Below are positions 53,183 to 62,984 of a stretch of DNA of 64,000 nucleotides, piece after piece. Positions within the stretch are counted from its first letter, which is position 1, and every line of letters starts with the position of its first letter. Position numbers and translations under genes: made by a program. The notes beneath the pieces are model-generated. The model was not told where the DNA came from. It worked only from the letters and a program-made list of their open reading frames with translations, and did not search any database. This stretch comes from Ornithodoros turicata. Lineage: Eukaryota; Arthropoda; Arachnida; Ixodida; Argasidae. The DNA lies in NCBI RefSeq assembly GCF_037126465.1, contig NC_088201.1:231156258-231220257 (forward strand). The letters run 5' to 3'.

Positions 53183-53431
53183 CACTCTTAGAAATGGAGC
53201 TTCACCGCATAGCACGCTCCTAGCCAACCATCATCTCGAATGATATCGTTATCTGCCCTGATTTGCTGAAAACGGGAGGCGTACGCCATTTTTGTGACAA
53301 TTATGAACAGCATAAGTGTCACAAAAAGGCGTACTCCTACCGTTTTGAACAAATCAGGGCACACAGCGATATCATTCGAGTAGTTGGTTGGCTAGGAGCG
53401 TGCTATGCGGTGAAGTTCAGTTTTAAGAGTG
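53183..53431. mobile_element. Palindromic CACTCTTAAA MITE, subfamily B
   Basis: Complete copy with CA on both flanks and a few terminal substitutions (CTTAGAAATGGAGC). Confidence 0.9.
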
Positions 53432-53620
53432 CAGGACGTAAAATTCTTGTTAGTCGGGCATCATCTTGCACTAGGACGTGACGTCATGCGCAACGGGCGG
53501 TCTGCTTTGAGCTCCTGATTTGGGTGAGCCCGCGCGCTCGCGCGCGCTTGTGTGTGTATGGAGGAGGTTGATAATTCAACTGTCTTGGTGGCGTTTTCAT
53601 GTTTCGATCTCTGCATCCTG

Positions 53621-53872
53621 CACTCTTAAAGCAAAACTTCACCGCGTAACCCGCTCCTATATCCAACCATCACCACGAACGACATCGTGTTAACCTCCGA
53701 TTTGTTGAAAACATTATGCGTCCGCCCTTTTTTGGGACAATTATGTACTGCATAAGCGTCACAAACAAAAAAAAGGCGTACGCCTTCCGTTTTCAACAAA
53801 TGAGGGGTGAGAACTGCGACATTCGGGATTATGATTGGCTAGGAGCGCGCTATGCGGTGAAGTTCTTTTCTG
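53621..53872. mobile_element. Palindromic CACTCTTAAA MITE, subfamily B, eroded right end
   Basis: The left end CACTCTTAAAGCAAAACTTC is kept. The right end breaks off after GTGAAGTTCTTTTC. Other arms are diverged, so it is an older copy. Confidence 0.8.
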
Positions 53873-53899
53873 TTCTTTCATCCCCTATCCTTTGCTATA

Positions 53900-54148
53900 C
53901 ACTCTTAAAAATGAACTACACCGCATAGCACGCTCCTAGCCAACCATCATCTCGAACGATATCGTTATCTGCCCTGATTTGTTGAAAACGGGAGGCGTAC
54001 GCCTTTTTTGTGACACTTATGCTGTTCATAATTGTCACAAAAAAGGCGTACGCCCCACGTTTTCAACAGATCAGCGCAGATAACGATATCATTCGAGATG
54101 ATGGTTGGCTAGGAGCGTGCTATGCGGTGAAGTTCATTCTTAAGAGTG
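53900..54148. mobile_element. Palindromic CACTCTTAAA MITE, subfamily B
   Basis: Complete copy with TA on both flanks. The loop (GACACTTATGCTGTTCATAA) is in the opposite orientation to most subfamily B copies. Confidence 0.92.
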
Positions 54149-54569
54149 TACTTATATAGTCGTGACGACGCCCGCTTCCTTGTGGCCAACAACTGCGGGC
54201 CGATCCTGCCATTACACCCCTCCCCCTCTTATTTTTGTTCATTTGTGTGTGTCATTTTCTTCAATTTCTGAAAGTAAGCACTCGTGTGCCTGCTCTGATC
54301 TGTCGTCCTTGTCGTTTTTGGCGCTTCCTGACTCTTCTACATATGTCGCAACGAGCACGGTCAAACATCAACGTCACTGAAGAAATCGTATCAGTGAGAC
54401 AATGAGACAGCATCGCTCAGCCTCGGGTATAGTAGCTAAGGTTAAAGTATAGCTCGTAAAACGATATAGCTACCGCTTTCGGTTGAAGTAACCGTAAAAT
54501 GTAACCGCAATTAAGTTCCTCATACCCTATAGTCAGACGGCAAACCTAAGTACGTTAACGGAACGGAGG
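54149..54569. other. No gene recognised
   Basis: Anonymous DNA. Confidence 0.45.
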
Positions 54570-55004
54570 TTATTTCATCTGTAATCCAACCCTCGTTTCG
54601 AATGACATTGTTCTCTGCCGTGATTTGTTGAAAATACACTCTTAAAAGTGGACTTCACCACATAGCACGCTCCTAGCCAACCACCATCCCGAATGACAAC
54701 GTTCTCGCCCCTGATTTCTTGAAAACGGGAGGAGGAGCCTATTTTGTGCCGTGCATAATGGTCAGAAAATAGGCTCCTCCTCCCGTTTCAACAAATCTAG
54801 GGCGAGAACGTTGTCATTCGGGGTGATGGTTGGCTAGGAGCGTGCTATGTGGTGAAGTTCATTTTTAAGAGTGTAGGAGACGTACGCTCTTTTTTTTTCT
54901 TTTTTGTGGCAAGTATGAACGGCATAATTGTCACAAAAGAGGTGTACGCCTCCCATTTTCAACAAATCAGGGCAGAGAACGATGTCATTAGAAATTATGG
55001 TGGG
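54570..55004. mobile_element. Old subfamily B MITE interrupted by a subfamily A copy
   Basis: The left part (to 54636) ends TGATTTGTTGAAAATA and the right part (from 54874) starts TAGGAGACGTACGC. Joining them over one TA restores the usual order of the family's arm. The outer termini have eroded. Confidence 0.75.
54637..54873. mobile_element. Palindromic CACTCTTAAA MITE, subfamily A, nested
   Basis: Complete copy with TA on both flanks, inserted into a member of its own family. It shows directly that the target duplication is two bases. Confidence 0.92.
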
Positions 55005-55060
55005 ACAACAGGTAAAGTAACTGCCGTTCCAACAACGGACTTAGGCTTGCCGTCTGACTA

Positions 55061-55310
55061 CACCTTTACGAACGAACTTCACCGCATAGCACGCTCCAAG
55101 CCAACCATAATCTCGAATGATCTCGTTATCCGCGCTGATTTGTTCAAAACTGGAGGCGTACTCCTTTTTTGTGACAGTTATGAACAGCATAAGTGTCACA
55201 AAAAAGGCGTACGCCACCCGTTTTCAACAAATCAGGGCAGATAACGATATCATTCGACATGATGGTTGCGCTAGCAGCGTGCTATGCGGTGAAGTTCATT
55301 TTAAAGACTG
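55061..55310. mobile_element. Palindromic CACTCTTAAA MITE, subfamily B
   Basis: The terminal ~15 bp are altered (CACCTTTACGAACGAACTTC and TTTTAAAGACTG), but TA flanks both sides. Confidence 0.85.
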
Positions 55311-55479
55311 TAGGGTATAAGATATTGCAACACTTTGCATGCGTCAGTTCCATAATGTCATTTTGTCGAGGCTTCATATGCTCCGCCATTTAATCCCAAC
55401 CAGGATTTCCAGAAATTTTGTCGTCTCGTATACAGCTGTCATATCCAGGACAGCCGTTGCACCAGGGGTCTCAGACACG

Positions 55480-55880
55480 CGGCGCTCATTTTATTATTAT
55501 TATTATTTATTAATACTACTGGCCTCCTTCTGGGGGCCCAAGTACAGGAGTGGCGGTACATCGATACGAGAAGAAACAAAAATGCAAACATGAAACAATG
55601 CGAATTATGGGAACATAGCAGGTGACACAGTATAGCTACAAATGGCAAATGATGAGAATACAGTAATTATATACATTGATGACAAAGGGCACAATGCACA
55701 CGTGTAGCAAGCAAGATAATAATGATATATACAATAACACAACGACTTAAAATGATACTAGGTGGTCCTGAACCCTTGAAACAATTTCATCAACGCTTTT
55801 AACCGACACCGACATTGTCCGGTAGGCTATTCCAATCCCTGATTGTACGTGAAAAAAAAAAAAAAAGAACTAAAGGAGTG
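55480..55880 (-). mobile_element. LINE 3' end (CR1-like), frameshifted
   Basis: On the minus strand a short frame reads RTIRDWNSLPDNV (near 55855-55817), the conserved block at the end of CR1/Jockey-type LINE proteins. The 3' UTR ends GGCCAGTAGTATTAATAAAT followed by (AAT)n, visible as ATT repeats at 55490-55507. The coding sequence is broken after a few codons. Confidence 0.7.
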
Positions 55881-56222
55881 GCCCACGATGTGGCCCGCGA
55901 TAAACTATACTGTGTGGCCCGCGAGGGCCCTTAACGAAAGAGAGAACGAAACTACCGCATAAAAAAAAAAAAAAATAATGAAGAATTACGACTAAAACCT
56001 AACGGGGATAAATCTCGGCAAACGGCAGTCCACGAGTGCACAGTTTCTGTGACTACCACAGGATGGCACTAATGACGGTGCCCGTTCCTTGAATCGCGCG
56101 TTTTTTTTTGTTTTTTTTTTGTATGGGTGGAATGCCCACAGGGTTGACAGATACGGTTACTTTGCGTCCAATTGGATGGTTTTCTAAGTGTCGAGGTGGC
56201 AAATTTTGGGCAATGGTGGCTA
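55881..56222. other. No gene recognised
   Basis: Contains A homopolymers (55961-55975) and T homopolymers (56101-56120). No feature was recognised. Confidence 0.5.
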
Positions 56223-56224
56223 TA

Positions 56225-58476
56225 CAGGGTGTTTCAAAAAACGTGTCATTCGGACTTTATAAAAAAACGGGGCGACGGAAAAATACGGGGTAAACGGCAT
56301 TTGTGTGGCAACTGAATTTGCCACCTTGAAAAAATATTTTCATTTCATTTTAATTAAAATAAATTGAATTTCTTTAATTGAACTCCAAAATTTCCCAAGT
56401 CAACCTAACGTTTTTTTGTTTTGTTTTTTACAGAATTTGAGAGCCCGTATCGAACTTAAGGCGGGGTCCCATAGCCTCGATTTGAGCAGCAGCAGCAGAG
56501 CAACAGCAGCGGAGCAGCAGAGCTGCAGCGACACGAGCGGTCCCATAGCACTGGGCGAGAGCAGCAGCGCTGCCTAGCTGCAGAAATTCCCTGCTGCTCT
56601 CGTATCCGAATTTTTGGTTGCTGTGCTGCCCTGTTGGTCTGCAGCCTGAGCAGCCGGTCTCGAAAGCCAATCAGGATGCTGGTTGGTATTGTTTTCGTTC
56701 GACGGTGTTTAGGGTTAGCAGGGCGGTGAGTGACGGCAGAAGGTTTGTTTCGGGTTGTTCTGTGATTTGATTCTCAAGGCCTGGATTCGCTTGTGATTGC
56801 CAGTAGTTTGGAGCGAGTGTTCAATCATCGGGACTGCGTGAAGTGCGCTTTCAGGACATAATTCAGTTCATAAAGTTCAATAAAGTGTTCGACGGAACCT
56901 ACGTGATACATATGTTGTGTACCAGTTGTAGCTACATGTTCGCTTGTTTTCTGGAAAGTACTTCAAAACCCGTGACCCGATAACGTACAAGCAAATTACT
57001 GTCACGTCCATGGCGTGTGAAAACCAAACCTAACAAATTTCTTGAGGTCGGTATTCCGAGACCTTGCTAGGTGGTTGTAAATGAAACTGACCCTTGAAAA
57101 GGGTTAGATGGAGATAGACAACGTTCAGACAACAAAAAAAGGTTCGATAGAGATAGATAATGAACTCGTTCCTTGTGAAAACAGGCAGAAAGCAGTGAGT
57201 ACTAGCAGACGGAGCCTTTGTTATAGACAGTTTTATTTCACTAAGAGCAACGTACGCATTTGACAGTCACCGTAAATCAAAATATCGAATCCTATAGTAA
57301 CGAGGCAATATTTATACGACGAAATCCCGTAGAAGAATCTCCACACAACACAGCAAGGACTGTTCTCCACAGCAGTAGGGCGAACCTACGTTGAATGTCA
57401 TGAAACTGACTCCACATCAACGAAGAGTCAGGTAATACGAGGCTCAGACCACCACCACACTCATCTCAAAGTTCACTTATGAGCTCCAAATCCACAATAT
57501 ATCTCTCACACAAACGCCTTTCACCTAGGATTGCGTTCCTAGGTGTGTGCACTAAAAGGCTTAGCCGCTGCGTACGCCTTCGGAATGTGCGAAATGTAAA
57601 CAATGACACAGTTGCCAACACGTTTTGTGTTTCCTAAGCCGCTGCTGCCGCTAATTCAAAACGAAGCTATGGGACGCCTCCAGCAGCAGAGCAGCGGCAG
57701 CAGAAAGCTGCTCTGCTGCCATGTTGCCGTGTTGCTGCTGCCGCACCGCTGCTGCTGTGCTGCTGCTGCTCGCATAAAGCTATGGGACCCGGCCCTTAGT
57801 CAGATCCACCATGAAATCCACTCGATATTGCAAATAGAACTGCCCAAAAAAAGTCCCGAAGTTGAGGCTTCAGAGTTTCGGGTATTCAACAGCGCACCAA
57901 ATCAGACGGAAAAATGCAGGAAAGGGCAGGACATGCTCCTGCCCCCATGAAGCTAGAACAGTTTATCGCCGGACCGGCGTGCAGCACAAGACGCGCAGAT
58001 AACAAGGCAGGTGACATTCCACCATACGTTGATAAGCGGCAAACAAAATGATTCCGCCTCTTTTTTCCCGCCCTGTGTTTTTTCGACCTTCTATCTTTCA
58101 TGGGGGCAGGAGCATGTCCTCCTCTCCACGAATCTTTGCGTCTGATTTGGTGCGCCGTTGAATACCCGAAACTTTGAAGCCTCAATTTCGGGACTTTTTT
58201 TTGGGCAGTTACATTTGCAATATTGAGCGGATTTCTTAGTGGATCTGACTAAGTTCGCTACGGGCGCTCTAATTCTGTAAAAAAAAACGTTAGGTTGACT
58301 TTGGAAATTTTGGAGTTCAATTAAAGAAATTCAATTTATTTTAATTAAAATGAAATTAAAATATTTTTTCAAGGTGGCAAATTCAGTTGCCACACAAATG
58401 CCGTTTACCCCATATTTTTCCGTCGCCCCGTTTTTTTTTTATAAAGTCCGAATGACACGTTTTTTGAAACACCCTG
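56225..58476. mobile_element. Fold-back element, CAGGGTGTTTC termini, TA target, interrupted
   Basis: The arms (left: 56225-56458 plus 57799-57950; right: 58098-58476) are reverse complements of about 385 bp. The ends are CAGGGTGTTTCAAAAAACGT, with TA outside. Part of the arm is shared with the fold-back at 7144. The left arm is interrupted by a 1337-bp insertion at TTA. The spacer 57951-58097 is unrelated DNA. Confidence 0.82.
56459..57795. mobile_element. Harbinger-like non-autonomous transposon, TTA target
   Basis: Termini AGGCGGGGTCCCATAGC and, in reverse complement, GGGCCGGGTCCCATAGC, flanked by TTA on both sides. A 3-bp TTA duplication is typical of PIF/Harbinger. The arms are rich in CAGCAG/CTGCTG. 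The middle (56650-57640) has no transposase frame. The Leu/Ala/Cys-rich open frames come from the CAG-type repeats. Confidence 0.7.
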
Positions 58477-58921
58477 TATTATTTTCAGGTAAACATCAAA
58501 ACTGAGCGTAATTCAAAGGTGGTTTGCAAGATAATTGCAACATAGTGTACACTTACGGAATAAAATTGAAGTAATTTGTGAAAAAAAAAATTCTCATGAA
58601 ATCTTCGCTTCGCCGTTCCAAGCTACGCCGCCATTTTCGGGAAAAATTTTGGTGTCATGGCGGCCCGCATAGGAAACAGCAGCCAATGAAAAACGCTCAA
58701 TTTGATTGACAGATCGAGCCTCTGTTTTAGGCTCCTCCTAATGGCCAGACTCCCTTTGGCATACACGGCACTGACTCCCCTTAGCGTTGTAGCCTTAAAG
58801 TTGGCGCGCTCCAGCGTCACGCGCCGGCACTTGAAAGCCTGTATTGGTGCGCTGGGATTTGAAATAAACGCTCCGATTGGCCCTCGCGCGAGTGTACGTG
58901 GCGAATAACGGGCGAAGTGAT
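58477..58921. other. No gene recognised
   Basis: Anonymous DNA with a ~100-codon frame on each strand over the same bases and no domain. Confidence 0.5.
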
Positions 58922-59680
58922 GCATTTATTTATTTATTTACTCAATGTACCGAAAAGCTCCACAGTTATTACATGGGGGTGGAATATCGTAAACAATTGG
59001 TATACACAAACGCGCTGAACATGAAGAACACAAAACACAATATTCGGAAACAAGAAAAGTGCATGAAATTGCGCAGCGAAAAGCAAACATCTCCAAGAAA
59101 GTACATCAATATGAAAACAATATATAGAAAAGGGAAAATATTTTTTTTTTTAAATGCATAAATATGCAAACAATGTAAGACATATCTCCAAGCTCACACA
59201 TATGGATATGAAACTTAACCGATACCTATAAAGTCAACTATGCGACTACGGAGCGATGGCTGATCAATTTATGCAAGCTAATTCTGAGGGAAGACCGCAG
59301 TGGATAGATGTCCTGCAGAATAATTATTTAGAAAACACGTTTATCCCACAATCGAAGCGTTGTACTTTAAATCGATGGTCAAACCGTGGAAAAATTAAAG
59401 TAGCTCGAGTTAGAGAAGTAATGCCACGTGGAACATTATGAATAAGCCTACGAAAGGGTGATATCCTCGCAAGCAAACGTCATTTGTAGAGGTCAGGAAG
59501 CTCAAGTTCTTGTTTAATTGCGGTAACCGAAGATGAACGCGACAAATGGCCAAAAACAAACCTGGCGGCTCTGCTTTGAACAGCCTCAATATTAACGGAC
59601 AAGTACAGTTGAGATTGATCCCACATTTCGCTACGGGATAACGGCACGTTGAAGATCCATACCCTAAATTCCAGTCTGTG
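58922..59680 (-). mobile_element. LINE 3' part (CR1-like), broken
   Basis: On the minus strand, around 59660-59480, one frame reads VNIEAVQSRAARFVFGHLS and continues to SVTAIKQELELPDL. The E-x-x-Q-x-R-A-A-R-F and S-V-T blocks are typical of the region after the reverse transcriptase in CR1-type LINEs. The frame is then broken. The 3' end is the ATTTATTTATTT tail at 58923-58938. Confidence 0.7.
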
Positions 59681-59690
59681 TTTCTTTATG

Positions 59691-60020
59691 CTAGAGGTGG
59701 GACGAATCCAGAATTTTCCGAATCCGTATCCGAATCCGTATCCGAATCCAAGGAAGCTTCTGCGAATCCGGGACTCTTAGGAATCGCGATTCTTTCGAAT
59801 CATTTCTTTAAAAATAAAATAAAAGGGTTTTAGAAACATTTCTACTTAAATGTAACTTGCATAACACGTTGTGCATCGACTGCAGGCAATTACATGAGTT
59901 CTCGAGTCTGAACTGCTTCCATAAAACTAAGCAACGATCAAGAGCAAAGTCATATATTAATTTTCAATTTGTAACGTAACAGCCTGAACACTTTCAGTCC
60001 AGCGCAATGTAAACAAACAA
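59691..60020 (+). mobile_element. hAT-like element, TAGAGGTGGGACGAATCC terminus
   Basis: The left end TAGAGGTGGGACGAATCC and the GAATCCGTATCC repeats are clear. The rest matches the copies at 35690-36287 and 38225-38590. The right end was not located exactly. Confidence 0.6.
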
Positions 60021-60627
60021 ACAAGGTTCGAGTTGGTCGCATCGTGTCGAACAATCTTCTGGGGAGGATTGATGTGAGGAGGTGCGATAAGTCAACCCGA
60101 CGCATTTCTGTCGGGTTCATGTAACCGCGACTCGTGTCGTCCGAGACGCGAGATATCAGGAATAATTATGATGCAGTATTGTTTGCGCCAAAGCTGATCC
60201 TCGCACATACACACACACACAAAAAGTGCTTCGTCTTCACCAGCTATCCGCCATCCTTTCAGTTATCACCTTCTCCATCTCTTGAGGAATAAGGGAAAGC
60301 CCAACTCTGTCGTCGGTATAACAACAGGTTGCAGAACGGTGGGACGTTTGTGTTTGTAACAATTTTCGAGGAGCGCACGACAGTATAGTTTTCATGCTCT
60401 TCTCTTTCTCTGTGTGCTAGAAACCAAAAGTAGTCCGGTGAAGACCTCAATTGCGCATTTACTGGATGTTCTGACGTATTCACTTTTCGGATGTAAACCC
60501 CTCGCACACCCCTAACACCCCCTTAAACATTTCGTGACAACGCATTAATATTTTTTTTTTTTTACCTGTGCACCCCCTAAAGAGGGTTCCTCGTCATTTC
60601 AGCTGTAAGGACACGTCTGTAATGGTA
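60021..60627. other. No gene recognised
   Basis: Anonymous DNA with a short (CA)n run (60211-60222) and T homopolymer (60552-60563). Confidence 0.5.
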
Positions 60628-60876
60628 CACTCTTAAAAATGAACTTCACCGCACAGCACGCTCTTAGCCAACCATCATCTCAAATGATATCGTTATCTGC
60701 CCTGATTTGTTGAAAACGGGAGGCATACGCCTTTTCTGTGACAATTATGAACAGCATAAGTGTCATAAAAAAGGCGTACGCCTCCCGTTTTCAACAAATC
60801 AGGGCAGATAACCATATCATTCGAGATGATGGTTGGCTAAGAGCGTGCTATGCGGTGAAGTTCATTTTTAAGAGTG
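60628..60876. mobile_element. Palindromic CACTCTTAAA MITE, subfamily B
   Basis: Complete copy with TA on both flanks. It lies just upstream of the CpG-rich 5' region of the zinc-finger gene. Confidence 0.92.
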
Positions 60877-60979
60877 TACGTTGAGCAGTTATGGTGCGAA
60901 TGTAATAATGACCCCCCTCAAATTACTTGTAACACCCCTTCGTGTTTGGGATTCCGGATAAACCATTGCATGAAACACA

Positions 60980-61976
60980 CCGACCTGCTCGCACGTCTCG
61001 CACGGACGCCGCGCGCGCGCCCGAATGCCTCCGATTGCCGGTCCAGCCGCCGCAAAGCGCGAGCAAGTAAAAGTGTCGATTGCGCAGGACCGGAAACAGT
61101 TTTCTCTTCCGGTCATGCGCAGGTCGCCATTTTTGTGTTGTTTTTCCTTCGGCGCGGCACCCGTGTCTTGCGCGACGCTGCAGTAGAAACATCGGCGGGC
61201 GTGGAAGACTTCAATATCTCACACAACACTCTCTCTCACTCTCTTTGTCGCTGTCGGATTGTTGTTGCGTGCTTGCCCTACCGGTCCGGTGTGTGTGTGT
61301 GTGTGTGCTCGTGCAGTGTGGTGAAGTGCACTTCGTCTTTCATTTTTTTCACGTGCGTACCGTCTCGCTATTTCGCGAAACTAATATTCGAGTGACATGA
61401 CCACGAGATGAAATGTGTGTCGAACGACTTATGTGGCAACCATCCCGGCGCTGCAGCGGAGGATACCTTTGAACCTGGCGTTCGTCTGCTCTGCTCCGCT
61501 GTTTTCTTTTAGCGTTGAACAATAGTGCAATCAGACACCGCACCTCGCAGTCGGCGCCGAGTGAACCTTGTGCGGGTCTTTCTCCCGTTTCCTCGCTTTC
61601 AGTTTCGGTTTTGGGTTGCCTTTCGAAGTAGCACGACACGAATACAGCCCGTTCCAAACGTGATGAAGCCGTGCGTACGGAAGTTGACGACGCGCGCGGC
61701 TTATGACACAGCGTCTGGCTGTCGTCTGCGAGTGAAAACAGAGGCACTGCAAGCAACAAGTGACATTGGCCGCTAGGCGTCGTGACGTGCAGCCTTGCAT
61801 CGTCTGCTACGACTGACCAATCGGAAGGATTCGTCTGGTGGCTCGCTTGTTTTGAAGTCGTCTGCTACACGTGCGAGCACATGGTAGAAAAGTGATACGG
61901 TGTTGTTGGTGTTGTTGGTGTTGTGACTGGGAAAGGATTGCACCTGAATCGAAAGCTCTGGCGACGGTGTCTAAAG
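60980..61976 (+). promoter_or_regulatory. CpG-rich promoter and 5' UTR region of the zinc-finger gene
   Basis: CpG density rises sharply from about 60980 and stays high to the first coding exon, unlike the surrounding repeat DNA. It contains CCGGAA/TTCCGG ETS-type cores, a TGCGCATG-like NRF-1 half motif and CGCCATTTTT (YY1-like). Those words are common in metazoan CpG promoters. The exact transcription start is not visible. CT-rich stretches (61220-61245), a (GT)n run (61289-61306) and GTTGTTGGT repeats (61902-61922) would fall in the 5' UTR. Confidence 0.45.
61082..61120. promoter_or_regulatory. Inverted repeat of an ETS/NRF-1-like site
   Basis: GCGCAGGACCGGAA (61082-61095) and TTCCGGTCATGCGC (61107-61120) are reverse complements at 13 of 14 positions with an 11-bp spacer. 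Each arm joins a CCGGAA core to a GCGCA word. CGCCATTTTT follows at 61126. The arrangement suggests a paired binding site; function is inferred. Confidence 0.45.
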
Positions 61977-62016
61977 ATGTCACGCCGGAAGCAAGCCAAG
62001 CCAAGAGCGTTGAAAC
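61977..62016 (+). CDS. First coding exon of a MSRRKQ-type zinc-finger regulator (nearest ZNF423/ZNF521)
   Basis: The exon encodes MSRRKQAKPRALK and ends at AAAC with the donor GTAAGTG at 62017, leaving phase 1. The N-terminal S-R-R-K-Q motif is known in SALL, BCL11, FOG and ZNF423/ZNF521 proteins, where it recruits the NuRD deacetylase complex. SALL proteins continue AKPQH and FOG SNPRQ; AKPR(S)(L/V)K of ZNF423/ZNF521 is closest. An in-frame TGA at 61893-61895, no ATG between, and A at -3 support this start. The zinc fingers should lie in later exons beyond the right edge. The short frame that reads through the donor stops after about 20 more codons and is not the product. Confidence 0.75.
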
Positions 62017-62353
62017 GTAAGTGTAATGTCTTCAGTCTTCATTATACGTTGAGGTGCGTTGGATATGTGCAGTGCTAATTGGTCACGTGCATATCAAAGG
62101 GTGTCACCCTTGGGTGACGCATGCCAGTGTTCGGAGTCCTTGCCAACTTGCCGTTTGCGGGGACGTGCACGGATCGTCGTATTCGATGATGCAATTAGAC
62201 ATAGAATGGCAAACATAACGCAAATTATGAGAAAGATGCCACCCGCCATGTGTTCTTCTGTGTGGATGTGTGCGTGTGCGTCGTGTTATCTAATAATAAT
62301 AAGAAAATAATAATAATAATTGTTATTATTATTATTATTCGTCTTACGCCCTA

Positions 62354-62660
62354 GCCACACGGCACACTTAATGCATTATACGGAACGGCATTTACTTCAC
62401 CGCCTAACCAACCATCATCTCGAATGATTTGATAAAAACTGGGGGTGTACACTTTTTTTTACAATTATGCAGCACATAATTGCAACCGAAAAGTCGTACG
62501 CCCCGTGTTTTCAACCAATCAGGGCTGCGAACGATGTCATCCGAGGCGATGGTTGGTTATGAGATGATGTGATGTGATGTGATGGGAATAAAGAAAAAAA
62601 TGGGGATTAAGAGATGAAGTAAATGCCATTGCGTTTAATGCATTAAGTTTGCAGTGTGGC
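62354..62660. mobile_element. Divergent palindromic MITE, type C
   Basis: Arms from GCCACACGGCACACTTAATG and its counterpart CATTAAGTTTGCAGTGTGGC pair through GGCATTTACTTCA. The inner arms keep ACCAACCATCATCTCGAATGA and GTACACTTTTTTTTACAATTATG, related to subfamily B. The termini are not of the CACTCTTAAA type. A GTGAT/GATGT repeat (62562-62584) has expanded within the right arm. Confidence 0.65.
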
Positions 62661-62984
62661 GCGGGGCATTACCTAGCGTGGCTTAGTACGCTGAAGGTCA
62701 CTCTGTGACACTGGCCCGGAATTAAAGGGGGTGTGTTCCAGTCTCGCTGCTGGCGGCTTCTCTTCAAATGCCATCATGCAGGTGTACGTTGATGCTGCGT
62801 GATGTACTTTAGAACGTATAGAACATGACCATTCGCGAAAGCGTACCGTTACTGTTTCCATTCTTGACGGTACAATGCTGCGAATTGCCGCCTCTGAATA
62901 GACTACATTAATTAATTAATGTAATCGAATTAAGAAGAGAACCACAGTTTACCCGTTTGCTGTGCTACCAGTAACAACACCGGC

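Noticed and set aside
28786..55310. A CRISPR-like array from the many regularly similar ~240-bp units
   Set aside because: The units are full palindromes with individual 2-bp duplications and irregular spacing. They are dispersed MITEs, not repeats with spacers.
57603..57950. 115-codon frame with Leu/Cys/Ala repeats
   Set aside because: It is a translation of CAG/CTG-rich arms of a Harbinger-like element and crosses the element's border.
59256..59441. 61-codon frame starting MADQFMQANSEG
   Set aside because: It overlaps the antisense of a LINE 3' part that has recognisable C-terminal blocks.
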